Shown here piece by piece: positions 27,306 through 43,440 of a stretch of DNA of 64,000 nt. The DNA is from Trema orientale. Taxonomy: Eukaryota > Streptophyta > Magnoliopsida > Rosales > Cannabaceae. Position 1 is the first letter of the stretch. Each line of letters opens with the position of its first letter. The position numbers and the translations under genes are program-made. The notes under the pieces were generated by a model, which worked only from the letters and a program-made list of their open reading frames with translations, was not told where the DNA came from and searched no databases. Location of the stretch: positions 150,176 through 214,175 of the forward strand of contig JXTC01000512.1 of NCBI GenBank assembly GCA_002914845.1. The letters run 5' to 3'.

Positions 27306-30300
27306 ACTCAATATTCGAAGCTTTGCATGACCATATCTATATGCATGCCCTATATATCCACTTTGAGACCACCTTTCTTTTTTCTTTTTCTTTTTTTTTT
27401 TTTTTTTTTTTCCATTCCTAGCTAGTTAATATAATTATGTTGGATGATCTTGGCTTGTTTATTAGCGAGGTCAGTATACACAACATAATAATTACCATAT
27501 ACACGGCATGGCGAACATCTGGGACCCCATGGATGTCCAAATTTTCCTTTATAGATTCCTAGATTAATTATAGAACTTGTACATATTATGTGAAATCGAT
27601 ATATACAAAGATATCATTTGGGGGAGAGAGCCGAACTCTTAAGATTCTCTTTTGCTTTTCGCTCGTGTTAATGGTTGCCAACTGCTGGCCAGTCTGTATA
27701 ATATGCATTACGCTGACACCACAGATAGAGAGGATCTAGTAATATATAATATATATATATTGGTCTTTCTTAATATTTGTACGTGTTATTAATTCCCCAG
27801 TTAAAGTTTTAAAGGTAATGGAGATTCTGATCAAGTACTAATTATTGTACGTATGTATGGTGTACAGTAATTTGGTTTTGAATTTTAATTAATTTATTTT
27901 TAATTTGGTCAGTTTCCAATAAACCCTATGTAGTTCTAGCTAATTATTTTCCTTCTACTTCTTTCAAATTGATTTTTGATCACTTTGACAAAATATAGCT
28001 CTTAAGGAAAACAATTAGACAGTGAGAAGTAGTTACTTGTCGTTATCTTGGACAATAGACCCGTTTGGATTTTGCGTAAGTATGAGATTTTAATTTTAAA
28101 AAAATAGATATACCTTGATTATGTGTGAAAATGGACAAATTAGAACTCGTTATGTTGGTACTACTCTTGATTGATTGTCAAATTGATTTGTTATTATGTA
28201 AAACAAAGTAAATGTTTTGGACCTTTCTAAAGTCAATATTGTGTTTGTTTTTATCAATCAAGTAGCTAGGATACCGATATTTATATGTAGCCCCGGTCTT
28301 GCCCTGCAAGTAAATTTTCTATCACTCAGTCATCAAGTCATCCATCATATATTTTCATGATCATCAGAAGTACTACTCAAACAATTAACAATGGTCCAAC
28401 CAATTAGATTCTGTTATTGTTACCAAATTAATAACTCATCTATCATGTTCCATAATACACCATGTGAAATATTGCAAGGTTAATTTTTTTCTTTTTCCAA
28501 TTTCTTGATATGAAATATATCGAGGCTCGGGTCGGGTATTTTACACGTACTGTAGAGCATGTGATCATCAAATGGCTAGGCCTTGCAGTCGGCTTATATC
28601 GTCTAAGATTTTCCATTATTCACAAGAAAACCATGGTTATTTTTGTTTTCCTTCTTTTAATTTCTTCATATCATCAAAGAACCGGCCCCGGTATTTATTT
28701 GTATTACAAATATCAAGATATATCTTGCTCTTTTGACCCCACTAATTAAGTCATCCCATGCATGAAGCATGCAAGTAAAATTTTCCCTTTGTAATCCATC
28801 ATATATACATTTTTCTTGGTCATCATATGCTACTCAAGTAATTAACAGTGGTCCAAGCACGCCCCTCTATTATTGTTCCCATAATCTCATCTAAGATTTT
28901 CTATGCTTCGTACATCATGTGAAAATGCAATGTTATTTCTTTCCTTTTCATTATTTCATGATATGATCTTTCCCTTTCAAAGTTGGAATGATTCATTCAA
29001 GATCTTGGGGACAAGGAATTTTACCAATTAATTAGTTGACGTTCACATCTCTACGGTGTCCAAAGTGCTTTTCACAAGATCAGCACCAGAGATCTTCAGA
29101 GCAGAAAAATTAATATTGAACACTCTTTGGAAAAGTGCTTGTCCATTTATTATACTAGCGAAATATGGATTCATATAATTGCTTTGTTTGTCCCATATAG
29201 AAGAAAGAACAAAGTATATGTTTCCATGCAGACGGCCATCTTTGATTCCATGTATATATACATATATATTTATATATCTTGGAGAATCGAATCAATGGAG
29301 GATTTCAAATAATTACTTTCTTTGATTTACAATGTTGACTAAGTAAATTTCAAAGATTTCAATATCGGAAGTCATTGCAATCTGGATTTTTTTTTTCACT
29401 TTTTTTCAAAAAAAAAAAAATCTTGGTAAATACAAGTGACGTTTGCATTTACGTATACTACTATATATTAGCATGATCATGTCATATTCTTCGATCTTGC
29501 TTTAAAGAATATTATGTATTATTGATGGGTTAAATGATTGCTTTGTTCTTTTTTTTTATGTACATGTGTATACATGATAGAAAACTTGTCCATACCTAAA
29601 CAAGTGGGTAGATAGGATATATGCTAAATTTTGCGGTCGTTATATATGCTTTAGCTCGTAATTCGTAAACGACATGCATGGCATGCTTTCACCCAAAGTA
29701 ATTAAAGAAAAAAACATGATTGGACATATTTTAGATGACAAAAATAATGTTATACTTGCATGATCACCATACATAAACATGTTATATATATAGATGTATA
29801 TATAGTCGCATAATATGTGTGCAGTGATTATCTTGTGTGTTGATAAACCTTGTGTGTATACAGTCTATGTATAAACATGTGATGATCGTTTGTTGTAACG
29901 TATGAATTATGTCCTCATTCTTATAATAGGACTTCCAATTTGATGCAATATGATTCTAGTCAGCGTATGTGAACTGTTTGAAATTAAGTCCAAAAGCTTT
30001 GTATTTTTTTTTCAAGGGAGAGTGGCCAATACGTATGTGTACTGATTATAACTTATGAGAATGTCGTTCTCCCTCAAGATTTAGAGGAGCTTTCCACGAA
30101 ATTTCTACCTAGTTCAGCTGTGGCACGGTGGATAGACCGTGAGGCGGCCTTTAACTCACCAAGATATGCGTCTATGTACATGTAGATGTGAAATATATTT
30201 TCACACTTTTTACTTTTGTGTCTTCCTCTTCCGTTGACCACATTATATTTGTATAGTCCAAGTCTACTCAAAATATAGTCATCGACACATGAAAATTGTA

Positions 30301-30800
30301 TGTATACAGATAAACTTTGGTGAAAATATTGCAATCTTTGAAGTATATTATGTTAGTGACCTGAATAGAAGTTTCTCAAGAAAGACAATTAGGTAGCTAG
30401 TGCAATAGCTAGTCAACCAATTATGATTGAAAAATTCAACGACACATGTGAGCAAGTTGGCCGGTACCAACAATATTATTTACTCCAGCCTACACTGTTT
30501 TAATGGGATTGTGCATGCCCTTTGAAAATTCAATATCCCACGTAACTGCGCGCTCTAGAATTTCTGTCGTGTCTTATCGGGGTACTATGATGCTCATGCA
30601 CTTAATTTCCTATTATCGTATTTTTAAGAACACCATGATTCTTGAGTAATTGTAAACTTTGTTAATTAAGGATATATAAAAGTCTATCAACATAGGGTCA
30701 TAATAATTGAGCGTCGTGCATGTGGCCCCTAGATAGAATTCATATTAATCAACAGTTATAACTCACATATTTGTTAGTATAATATCTAAAAGTACGAAAC
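27306..30800. other. Intergenic DNA
   Basis: AT-rich with many short ATATAT tracts and no convincing gene. One exon-like stretch is noted at 30072-30173 (+), where a frame reads DLEELSTKFLPSSAVARWIDREAAF, but no start, splice partner or family is evident. Confidence 0.5.
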
Positions 30801-31254
30801 TGTTAGAGTTCGTGACCCGAATTCTATTTGCCCTAGCCCGAAAGCTTCGCGGTGCAACATATGTGGTATTTTTTATAATTGGGAGAAATTTTGAGATCTG
30901 TAGTGGAAGCGGAGGCTCAATCCCGAAGCCCACCACTGATCTCGTTGGGGGTACGGGGGCTCCGCCACTGATCTCGTTGGGGGTACGGGGGCTCCGCCCC
31001 TGCGGTATGGACCTGTTTTAATGGGCCGATTTTTCCTTACAGTTTTTCGTCCGTACACATATGTATTTTAGGGTTTTAAGGATTCTATATATACTTGGCT
31101 TGGCCGTGTAAAACTCTACCTTCTGTACTCTATTTTCGACATAGTGAAATTTCCTTTTCTGTAAGTGATTTTTCCCGATTATGGTTTTCCACTTAAATCT
31201 GTGTGTTCTTATTTTTCATTCTTATTGTTGATTATCGTTCGTTAATTCTTAATC
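30801..31254 (+). repeat. Probable Ty1/copia-type solo LTR
   Basis: It starts TGTTAGAGTTCGTGACCC and holds a TATA-like TATATATACTTGG (31087) and a TTTTCCCGATTATGG...ATCTGTGTGTTC stretch typical of copia LTR ends. CGAAAC occurs immediately before (30795-30800) and at the end (31254-31259), consistent with a 5-bp (GAAAC) target duplication. The 3' end lacks the usual CA, so decay or a slightly different end is likely. No primer site or coding region adjoins it. Confidence 0.55.
30933..30996. repeat. Exact 2 x 32 bp GC-rich tandem repeat
   Basis: The unit beginning CCACTGATCTCGTTGGGGGT is repeated exactly (30933-30964, 30965-30996) inside the copia-type LTR. Confidence 0.9.
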
Positions 31255-33711
31255 GAAACAATAAAATTTTTATTGAAGAATATATACACGAATTTCTAAA
31301 CAGTAAAAGAGCCTCAACCTCGGTTACGAGGGCTGAGGATTAAAAGGGCTACGATGGCTTTGCATGGTCTTTTGGATACCTACCATTAATTTGTACGTAT
31401 GTCTCTGAATCACCCAATATCTGTTTGTAGGAGTACGCGAGAACGACTAACTAAAGTGAAAAACATTTATTCAAGGAAAACAAAAGGGATAAATTAAACG
31501 AAGAACTGTATATTGATCATAACTACTAACATATCTCTAAAGGTCCACCAAGAAATAAATTGTGTAGGTCATCAAGGTACAATGATACACATAGAATTAA
31601 TGTGAATTGTGAATGTTAGATAAAACCTCACCCGACAGCAAAATCGGGAAAAAGTCCAAGTAAAGAGAAGAACGACGTCGTTGAATTGAGTTCTGTCTGA
31701 AATGACAGGAATGTCCTGTAGATGATATATACGAGAGAATCTTGATTCTCTGTCTCTCTCTCTCTGAGATTGGATCCTATTGGCGTATCTTCTATTGATA
31801 CGCACATGAACAGGCTAATCCGATAGATTGACTGATCACGACGTTGTCAAGAAATTCCACAACAAAAGGTACAGAAACCCCTTACCATGGGTTTGACCTT
31901 TAGCTGTGTTATATCTTGGGATACTACTATTCAAGATTCATGAGTCGTTCCGTTCGATAAATATGAATATATATTTGTCTATTCTATAATTGTTTTTTTT
32001 TTTTTGGTGGGAAATTTGGAATTTATTGATAGATTATTAATTTTTTTTTCTAGGTACGTAGTACTAATTTTGACTTTTTGTTCATTTGTTTCAGATTGAT
32101 GGAGACAACATATATAGCCTTATAGACTGTCGTACGATATAAATTACAATTACGTATAGATTAATGTAAAAGTTTCTACTTTTTACAGCATGTTTTATTA
32201 ATCGCAATAAAACGTGCATATAAAATTCATGTGGGAAGAAAAAGTTATAGGAAAGTTTCCGAGAAACAGCTTCGGACCAAATCATACTTCATTAGATCCA
32301 GTCTTATAAGGGTTACCTATACAATGTGGCTGATGATGTATTATACGGCATATGCATCATGTTCTACATTTATAATTTCTTTCTTAATCAATGAATGCAT
32401 TCCACTTCGTTAAAAAAAAGGGAAGAAGAGAGAAATAAACCTTTTAGCGACAAAAGATCTACCTTTTCCTAAGGTTATACAATAGAAGACTTTTAGAGGA
32501 AAGTTTAAGAGGACTATATTCGCATTCTGTAATACATATACAGGCACCTTTTTATTTTATCAAATTGTCTAACAAGAATAAATTTTACTCTTATTTTGAA
32601 GATTATGATAGAGAAATTGAATTCAGACACCCCATTCTATGATTAAAAAGAACCAATAGATAAATAAATATTAAAAACCTTGTACACAAATAGACATGAA
32701 ATTTTTTCAAAAAGCAATAAAAGATAAGTAATTGTTTTATTAATTGATGGTGGGATATTAGGAACATCCTTCCATTAGAACAAAAAACCACTAAGATCAA
32801 ATCTGTTTGAATGATCGCATACATTTCTTCAATTCCCAGTACAAATAAAACTAAGTTTCGTTTTGAAATATGTATCTATACTCACATGACGAGTTTTAGT
32901 TGATTCATATTATTTGCACCATAAAATAGATTTAAACATGAAGTCGAGAGAAGAAACCCGTACCAATTAGTAAAGAAAAGGAATGTACGTACAAAATCAT
33001 AAAATAAGTAAGTGAACAAATAGATGTAAAAATGAAGCTATGTAACTAAAGAGAGAGGAAAAACAAAAAAAGAAATCTCTTCTAGCCAGAAAGTATAAAC
33101 AACGAAAAATATGGAGAAGTGTAGTGAGAGGATTAATATGTGATTAGAATTGGGGAAGGGCGGGAGTTTACAGATTAAAAACAAAAGTCAATCAATGGGT
33201 GCAGTGAGTATTGTTTTTAATCTATTAAGTTTAGATGTGTTAATTTGTCCAATTTAATCCTTTTACTGCCAAGAAAAGTCCATTATATTTATGTCCCTTG
33301 AGGCTCAGGGTGCAAATATAGCCTCAAAGTGAAATTGCCGAGCAAATTGTGTTGAAAATTGATAGTTCTACATAAATACATCATCATTCCAGAAAATTGG
33401 CAGATTAGCTCAATTATACGAGGGTCATAACCTTTTTTCATGTCTTGTCCCTATTTTATTACGGCATATATAATTTGAAAAGGAGATCTACGTACCCTAA
33501 ATAATTTGCTAATAATACTCAATAGTCAATAGTCAATATATACTTGTACCCTTTGCCAGAAGATAAATATATTCAGGTTATAATTAAAAGGAAAATTAAG
33601 CGGTTGATTTTTCTAAAGGCATATATAAATTACATGTATACATCTTCTATCTCGTCTTAATCTATATGTCTTGTTAAAACAAGTACTTTATATATCTTAT
33701 GTCTACTTGCA
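31255..33711. other. Intergenic DNA
   Basis: No gene or element recognised. Open frames on both strands are short and lack domain features. The last 11 bases (33701-33711) are the left target duplication of the next SINE. Confidence 0.5.
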
Positions 33712-33900
33712 AACAGGTCCACTGGGCTAGCTGAACAAGTGAGTAAACGGGGTGAATCAAGATTGGGTACTAAGTCGAGAGTTCAACTCCAAAGGCGCGT
33801 GAATTATTATTTTTTAATTTATAATAAATAAAAATTATTAATTAAATCTTATTTAAAATTTATAATAAGTAGAAATCATTAATTAAAAAATAGAAAAAAC
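33712..33900 (+). mobile_element. tRNA-derived SINE, diverged copy
   Basis: Flanked by the exact 11-bp duplication GTCTACTTGCA (33701-33711 and 33901-33911). A B box-like GAGTTCAACTCC is at 33779-33790, and the 3' half (TTATAATAAATAAAAATTAT) is repeated in part (TTATAATAAGTAGAAATCAT). Related to the SINEs at 26983 and 34309. Confidence 0.8.
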
Positions 33901-34308
33901 GTCTACTTGCATATTCAATAAAAGCTACGGGAAATATTATATGTGGTACGATAATTCGTTATAGCAAGTTGTTCACGAAGCGGGGTTTGTTCTTTCTCTG
34001 TAGCAGAAGTCCGGATTTCCCACGTAATAAAATTTACATCTTTGTCCACGACAACCTCAAAATCTGAGCTGTTCTGTGTAACTGAGATCTCACCTGTCAT
34101 ATGCATGATTTACACGTATTCTTCTGTTTACAAGGTCTATAAATAGAAATATGGTCTTGTCTTTTTCCCTTTTGTGGCATCTAATTTGTGTGGTCGATGT
34201 AACTTATATGTACTTAGCTATTCGAATAGAGTTAAAAGAAAATTTCGGATCACATATTCCCAAAACTTATTTGTGATAATTGCTTGATTAACATGAAGAG
34301 CTGTTCTT

Positions 34309-34477
34309 GCCAACTGGGACTAGCTCAGTTGGTCCAAAGTTTGAGGGTTGTATGTGTGTGTTTGGGGGGAGGTCAGGGGTTCAAACCTTGGTAGTATGTG
34401 TGTGTGTCATTTTCCTTTAATTTGTAGTAAGTGGTGGTCATTAGTTAAGCCCCACTTTTTTAAAGAAAAAAAAAAAA
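34309..34477 (+). mobile_element. tRNA-derived SINE, well-preserved copy
   Basis: A perfect A box TAGCTCAGTTGG (34321-34332) and B box GGTTCAAACC (34378-34387) form an internal RNA polymerase III promoter. The body ends in a TTAGTTAAGCCCCACTTTTT region and an A tail. The exact 16-bp duplication ATGAAGAGCTGTTCTT (34293-34308 and 34478-34493) marks target-primed insertion. The length is 169 bp, in the usual plant SINE range. The preserved boxes and exact duplication suggest a recent insertion. Confidence 0.92.
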
Positions 34478-34580
34478 ATGAAGAGCTGTTCTTATTTTTC
34501 TTATTATATAACATATGAATTATTTAAAGCTAGCACACTAATAAATATATATCTATGTTCCTTTCAATATATATATATAT

Positions 34581-34794
34581 GAGTTTGGTTTAAATGGTTA
34601 CAACAATATTTACCTATGGATGGTTACAATGGTTTAAACCGTTAGATCTAATATCCTACGATGGTGATTAGTTTGGTGGTTAGCCAAAAAAATTTAATAC
34701 TATTTGTTACCATAAAAAAAATTTAATACTATCACTACTTTTTTTAGTATCCATTCATGGTCACAAAAAAATTGTAACCATTGAGAAGTCCTCC
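34581..34794. mobile_element. MITE set in AT tracts, second family
   Basis: 214 bp between (AT)n on both sides. Left end GAGTTTGGTTTAAATGGTTACAA; right end, reverse-complemented, GGACTTCTCAATGGTTACAA. ATGG/CCAT words are distributed symmetrically. No coding content. It differs from the GGCACCAATCC family. Confidence 0.6.
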
Positions 34795-37700
34795 ATATAT
34801 ATATCTATGTTAACTCTCTCTAGTTTTACAGGGGTACATATTATTATACTCATTTGTTTCCTAATTAGGATATGATATAATTAAGTCATTGGTTAATTAA
34901 TATATATAGCTAATGAAGCTCGATGCTAACCCCTGTGATGATCAGCTAATAATTAGCCAATATTAAGAAGAAGAAAAAAAAAATTACTTGAGGACCACCT
35001 GCAGTGTGCTGATCAGGTACTGTGCAGTACTATGATTTTTAATATAGATGGTAGTAATTTTTATCAATCAAACGTGAAAACTTCATTGACTTAGGAGGAC
35101 GAACACATCAAAGATCGATTAATGAGCATAGTAGGTACGTCATCAAAGTTAGCTGAAAGCATATATAGATTTTGGCGGTGGTGTATGTACATTTTAACAT
35201 CATATATATACGCACACAAAATATAAGACTGTAACATGTATATGGTGATTAATAGTTATATATTTTACATATCGGTTTTGTTGGTTTGGACCACGTGACA
35301 AATCTTGTGGGGCTGATCTAGGCGTTGGATCCCCAAAAAGATTTTGAATATCTTAGAATAGTCCCCACCCACGAGGTCATCTCTACGTACCCCCATGTTC
35401 TTTCTCTGTAAAGAGAGCTAGCTTTTGGCTCTCACTATAGTCTTAATTTCACTCTATCCTTCTCAATGTACTTACCAAAAATTTGTACCATATGTATTTT
35501 ATCCACAAAAAAAGCTCCATATGCTGTGCATTTCCATGAACCATTTATATGGTCACTGTAAAAAGTTGAAGGGCAAAAATCTTCTGATTCACCATCTCAA
35601 AATCCACTTTTGACAAATATAAACCGTCCAGAGATTCGTACGTGGATATGGTGGATAGAGCCGAATAATATTTATTATGATATCATCAATGTGAATTATA
35701 TTTGTGTGTACAGTTTCCATACTTTTTTGTTCGGTCAGGAATTCATTATTTATGTCGTCCACATTAACATGTGGTTAATTAATTTATCTGTAGAAAAAGT
35801 TACCATTAATATCTTGATATATTGATCACTAAATCTCTGACGATTGTGTGTTATTTCTTTTTCTCGAATGTTTGAATGAGAGAAATCAGTGAGAATTAAT
35901 AATTAATAAATCAAATAACAAATATTTCATATGTAGACAATATGCCTTTTTAGGTCACACATATATATATATATATATGCTTCATGTATGTGAGAGATGA
36001 TTCATATATATACATATATGTATTTATATGCACACACATAATAGAATGTAAGAATCAAACCCTTTTCTGTAAGTATCTCTTCTAATTTGCTTTCGTTAGG
36101 TAGAATACCTAACTACGACTGTTTGGACATGTGGAAAGGTATGTGCCACCTTAGTTGTTTTCACGGCAGAATAAGCTAACTAGATCACAGCCTATCAATA
36201 TACAAGTAACACAATAATATATTATTAATTTCTATTTATTAACGATTGGTTAGCATTAAATATATATAAGCTTCATATAATGAACAGAGAAATAATGTTA
36301 TGGATATAATCCATAAGCATGGTGCACATGAATGCCAAAGATTACACATTCTGAATAATCCATACATATGTATGTATATTCATGAGTTATAAATATATGT
36401 ATATATTATTTCTTTTAGATGATCTATACACATATATGGTGGAGTGTCTCTTGCTATCCGATAGCTCCTCCTACCTGTGAGATCTTTAGGTCAAAGATTA
36501 TCCTTTGAACGAGTATATATATTTGTTAGTCTAATAGACATTTCAAATCAAAATCTTTGCTTCAAACCTGAAGATATCTTTGTCTATATCAGAAATAGAA
36601 AATTGGAAAAAGTACAATCTGACTAGAAAATTTCTAGAATTAAGAGACGTTATTATACATTTATATATGATCCATCATGAACAATAAGTAATTTATAATA
36701 TGGTTCATTCTCTTAGAAATAATAATATGCGTTTATTGAAGCACAATGTGTGTGTATATATATATAATATAAGATCAACTTGAAGACTAAATATATGGTA
36801 CAGTACCATACCACAATTATTTAGGAAGAAATTCTTGTGATTATCCTTGCGTAGACATAGAAGGCATTGTTTTCTTCCCATATTTATATTTTTTATGGGT
36901 GCATGCGTGATGCTTTCTAAGTAATCTATTTAGAGATTCCTTAAAAATATAAAAATTGAAACTTCCTTGTAGTACAAAATATTATGTGTTTGCAAGACGG
37001 TCAAAAAGCCCAAGCAATTTTGTTAATGAACATTAATCAATTATATAAACCTGTAAGATATATCTAGTCTGCCAAAAAATATAACGGAAATTGCTAGTTA
37101 ATTAAAATTAATAATTATCCACGGAAGTGTAAGATTAACCTTTTGTGGTATCTTTTCTATCTTTCTCTATTAGTGGGAAACATCCTAATGAATGAATCCC
37201 TATTAAAAAAATCAAGATCAATCAGTCTGACTCTGACCCAATCTTGGGATAACATATGGGCTGGATTGGATTACTAGCTAGCTAGTCTCCAATTTGACCT
37301 TTTACCAATCACATGTAGCCATATAGACATGGCAAACACAAACAAAATCTTTCATGGAAGAAAAAATGTGGTTGATGTTCCCTAGTTCCAATATGTCACG
37401 AATCCATAAAACAAAAAATTGAGCACAATAGCTTGCTTCCTGAGAACTCCTCCGAACTTGAATAGAAGTATCTTTGAGATCCTTTTGATTATTACCTAAA
37501 TTTGACCACTGTCCATCCTTGAAAGAGAAAACACAAAGACTTGTATAATTCTTCGGTTCAATTAAAACAATACATGTACGTATATATTATATTTTATCTC
37601 AAACACAATTGGGAAAAATGCAAATTGACCAAACTTGACGGATCTTGACCACAAGATCATTATCCAACGGTCGACATTGAGTAGGTTGGTACGCAAAGTG

Positions 37701-38130
37701 GGCCCCCACAGATGACAAAGAAAAATGAGCCCTCAAATTGGCCCCACAAGATTGGAAAAAATCTGTGGGTACCCTTTTGGAATCTCCACGATCATGATGA
37801 TGCGTACAGAAATACAAACAAGACGCGTAACAAGTTAAAATATTTATTTAATTAATTCCCCGTTTGCACGAGTAATTCATGAAGTTGAAAGAAAAAGAAA
37901 GAAACAAAGTTACAAGACCAAAAAAAAAATAAATAAATAATAATAATAATGGAAAAATAAAAAAAAAAATGAAAGAAAACATGAATCCGAAGATGTGTCC
38001 TTGCGTATCTTTGAAAAGAAAAATACTTGTTAGGCCATGATGTGGTTTCTCTAAATAACGATTTTCTTTTCTTATTTTTTTTTTTCATGCAACTTCATAT
38101 TATAATTCCTATTCCCCCCATATATGTGTT
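34795..38130. other. Intergenic DNA upstream of the second CKX
   Basis: AT-rich with scattered (TA)n tracts and a G-box core CACGTG near 35292. Open frames at 35425 and 35610 have no features of genes. The final 1-2 kb is the likely promoter of the downstream CKX. Confidence 0.5.
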
Positions 38131-38138
38131 TATATAAA
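38131..38138 (+). promoter_or_regulatory. Probable TATA box of the second CKX gene
   Basis: TATATAAA lies 94 bp upstream of the ATG and is followed by a CTCTTCTCTCTTTG leader. The match to the TATATAAA consensus and the spacing are both good. Confidence 0.7.
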
Positions 38139-38187
38139 CCCTCTTCTCTCTTTGCAACCAACACCATAAATCACTACTCCTAACCCA

Positions 38188-38188
<1 letters not shown>

Positions 38189-38219
<31 letters not shown>

Positions 38220-38220
38220 T
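38189..38220. repeat. (CT)n microsatellite in the CKX 5' leader
   Basis: About sixteen CT units, once interrupted by CA, ending 11 bp before the start codon. CT tracts are common in plant 5' leaders and are length-variable. Confidence 0.9.
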
Positions 38221-38228
38221 CTAGCTAA

Positions 38229-41125
<2,897 letters not shown>

Positions 41126-41384
41126 AATGATGAAAATTCAATTAATTATTACAATTTTTAATTTCCTGTAGGGATTATATTAGTAGTAGTGTATTAAATT
41201 CCTTTTTTTTTTATTCTCTTTTTTTGGGGGTGGGGTCAAAATCTTGTGGGCTTGTAGCTAGCTAGCTGGTAGCCAGTTTGGTAACTTTTGGAGTTTTTCG
41301 CTAGGTTTACAAAATTGTAGAAAGGGGAATATGGTTAATATTGGAATAGTAGATATGTTATTGTAGTCATTTGTTTTAATTTAT
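41126..41384. other. 3' flank of the second CKX
   Basis: Probable 3' untranslated region followed by T-rich and G-rich tracts. It ends with the left TTAATTTAT target duplication of the next element (41376-41384). Confidence 0.5.
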
Positions 41385-41553
41385 GGCGCGTCTGCAGTAG
41401 GGCGTCTCTACGTAGAACTTTGTTTATACATCGTTTGATGGGAATCTGTGTATAAATAGATTCTTCACAGATTCTTGTTATTCTTCATAGATTCCCGTCA
41501 AACGGTGTATAAAGAGTGGCCCTACGTAGGGCACCCCTATTGCAGCTCTCCCC
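41385..41553. mobile_element. GC-rich MULE-type MITE, copy 2
   Basis: A 169-bp element flanked by the exact 9-bp duplication TTAATTTAT (41376-41384 and 41554-41562). Left end GGCGCGTCTGCAGTAGGGCG; right end, reverse-complemented, GGGGAGAGCTGCAATAGGGG. The interior shares ATTCCCGTCAAACGGTGTAT-type inverted segments with copy 1 at 11799, inserted in the opposite orientation. Confidence 0.9.
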
Positions 41554-42027
41554 TTAATTTATATATGCTCATGATGTGAAACGTACAATTATAATAATAA
41601 CTCTATATAATATATAATTAGCTTGACCTTTCCAGTAAAGAGTTGGATTAGAGTTTTGCGCCTTTCTGAAAAATATATATAATGATAAAAAAAGAAAAAG
41701 AAAAAGAAAGGAGAGATCCGCACAGGACTGGTCCAATTTAATTTGGTATATAAGAAACTACGGGCAAGAGTTGGAATAAATCCCAAATTGCCTACTTTTT
41801 ATTATAGCACTCGTATAATATTTATCTTGTGTGATAATTTCTCTTTATAAAGAATTAAGCCATGGACGAATAGAATTAAATTGCGATTAAATAACAAATA
41901 AGTATAATTAAACATGATTTATTTTTTTCTCATTAATGAATTTATATGGAATTGTCTTTGTGTGTGTGCACTTGTGTAGATTAAATTCCAACTATTATGC
42001 GGTACCATGCGAAAATATATATATATG

Positions 42028-42266
42028 GGCACCAATCCAGTAAGTATTTTTTTTTTACCTATACATAGGTATTAATTTGGCCAATGAAAAATTATCATGG
42101 ACATTTTTTTATTATAAAAAGTAGGGGAGAGAAATAACATTAATGATGCACGTTTTTTTTATGCACCTCATTATAGTCATTAGATCACTATTAGATGATA
42201 ATCGAACGGCTAAAAAAAATATCTACACATAAGTAAAAAAAAAAAAAAAAAACTTACTTAGCAACC
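42028..42266. mobile_element. (TA)n-associated MITE, copy 4
   Basis: 239 bp. Left end GGCACCAATCCAGTAAGTAT after ATATATATAT; right end AACTTACTTAGCAACC before TATATATAT. The interior carries AATGATGCACG and CATTAGATCACTATTAGATG, shared with copies 5 and 6. Confidence 0.88.
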
Positions 42267-43440
42267 TATATATATTTACAGCCTGATATCAGGCTTTTAC
42301 TTTTTGCTTCATTTCACAAACAGATCCAACTAGTGCTCCTTTTGACAAAATCGTTTGTAGGCTGTGGGCATGTCTTTAGTTACAGCAAAATCTACACTTT
42401 GATTAATAATTAATTAACTTATTTAATTAATGTTAACATAAGTTAGGTGAGATCAATAGTCATAATATGAATGAGATTAAGCCAATTATTTAAACAGTAA
42501 TAAAGTACTATATATATATTATCAAAAAAGTGATAATCAATTAGAGCTATAAGCCAAAGCCAAGCTTTTATAGATTCATCAACGATTGGCCAGAAACGAC
42601 AACCTAATTTAGAAGTTGATCCTATGGCAAACAGAATGTCTGCAATTCTTATTGCAGCCTCCAGGCAACAGAGGAGACAAAAAAGCAGCAGCATCATCGT
42701 TTTTTTGACTTCCTATCTCGGCTGCTTGATTATAATTTNTTCCACTTACCCTTGTGTTGAATAATTTTCAATATTTTTCTACTATATATAAAACTTGGAA
42801 GAAGACAAAGACACAAGTGAAACATTAAAGCAAACTATATTTTCTCTGTGTCAATGAAAATGATTACCTCATATATATTCCCTTCACTACTTTTCCCACC
42901 TTTAATACATATTGCACGTGGTCATGAAAATCTTTTAAATAAAAAAACCGTGGCCTAAAGCTTTGCCACTAATTCTACAAACCATATACCCCTCCTTCCT
43001 CCTCTATATCTCTTTCGTATCTTACTTTTTTTCTTTTCAATGTTTTCTTGGTATGGATTCTCAGAATCCTTAGCCATTATGATCATGCCTATATATCCTG
43101 GGTGAGAGGAAGGAAAAAAGATGTTACAGACACAATTGTTAGCATAGTAAAAAATGAATAGAATAAAAAGAGCTATAAAATAATTAGGTTCATTCGAGGA
43201 AACCTCTCTAAACAATAATTATTGACACTTTGAGGATTCAACACCTTCTAATACAAGAACTAGGTGTGATTTAAACCATAGACAAAAGGCATCTTATCCA
43301 TTCATTCTTTTTGGTTTTTAGATACAAATGCATGCAACATTAACCAATTAATCACCCTAAATCTAAAGAGCACATATACCACTGGCTACATGATTCCAAC
43401 TGTTCACCTTAATTAATAGAAAGAGGAGTATTGACGCGAC

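Noticed and set aside
34321-34387. Functional tRNA gene
   Set aside because: A and B boxes are present, but the sequence does not fold into a cloverleaf with an anticodon arm and it is followed by a SINE tail and target duplication.
37852-38088. Minus-strand frame of 78 codons upstream of the second CKX
   Set aside because: Driven by A-rich tracts (poly Lys, Phe and Ile runs); no gene features.
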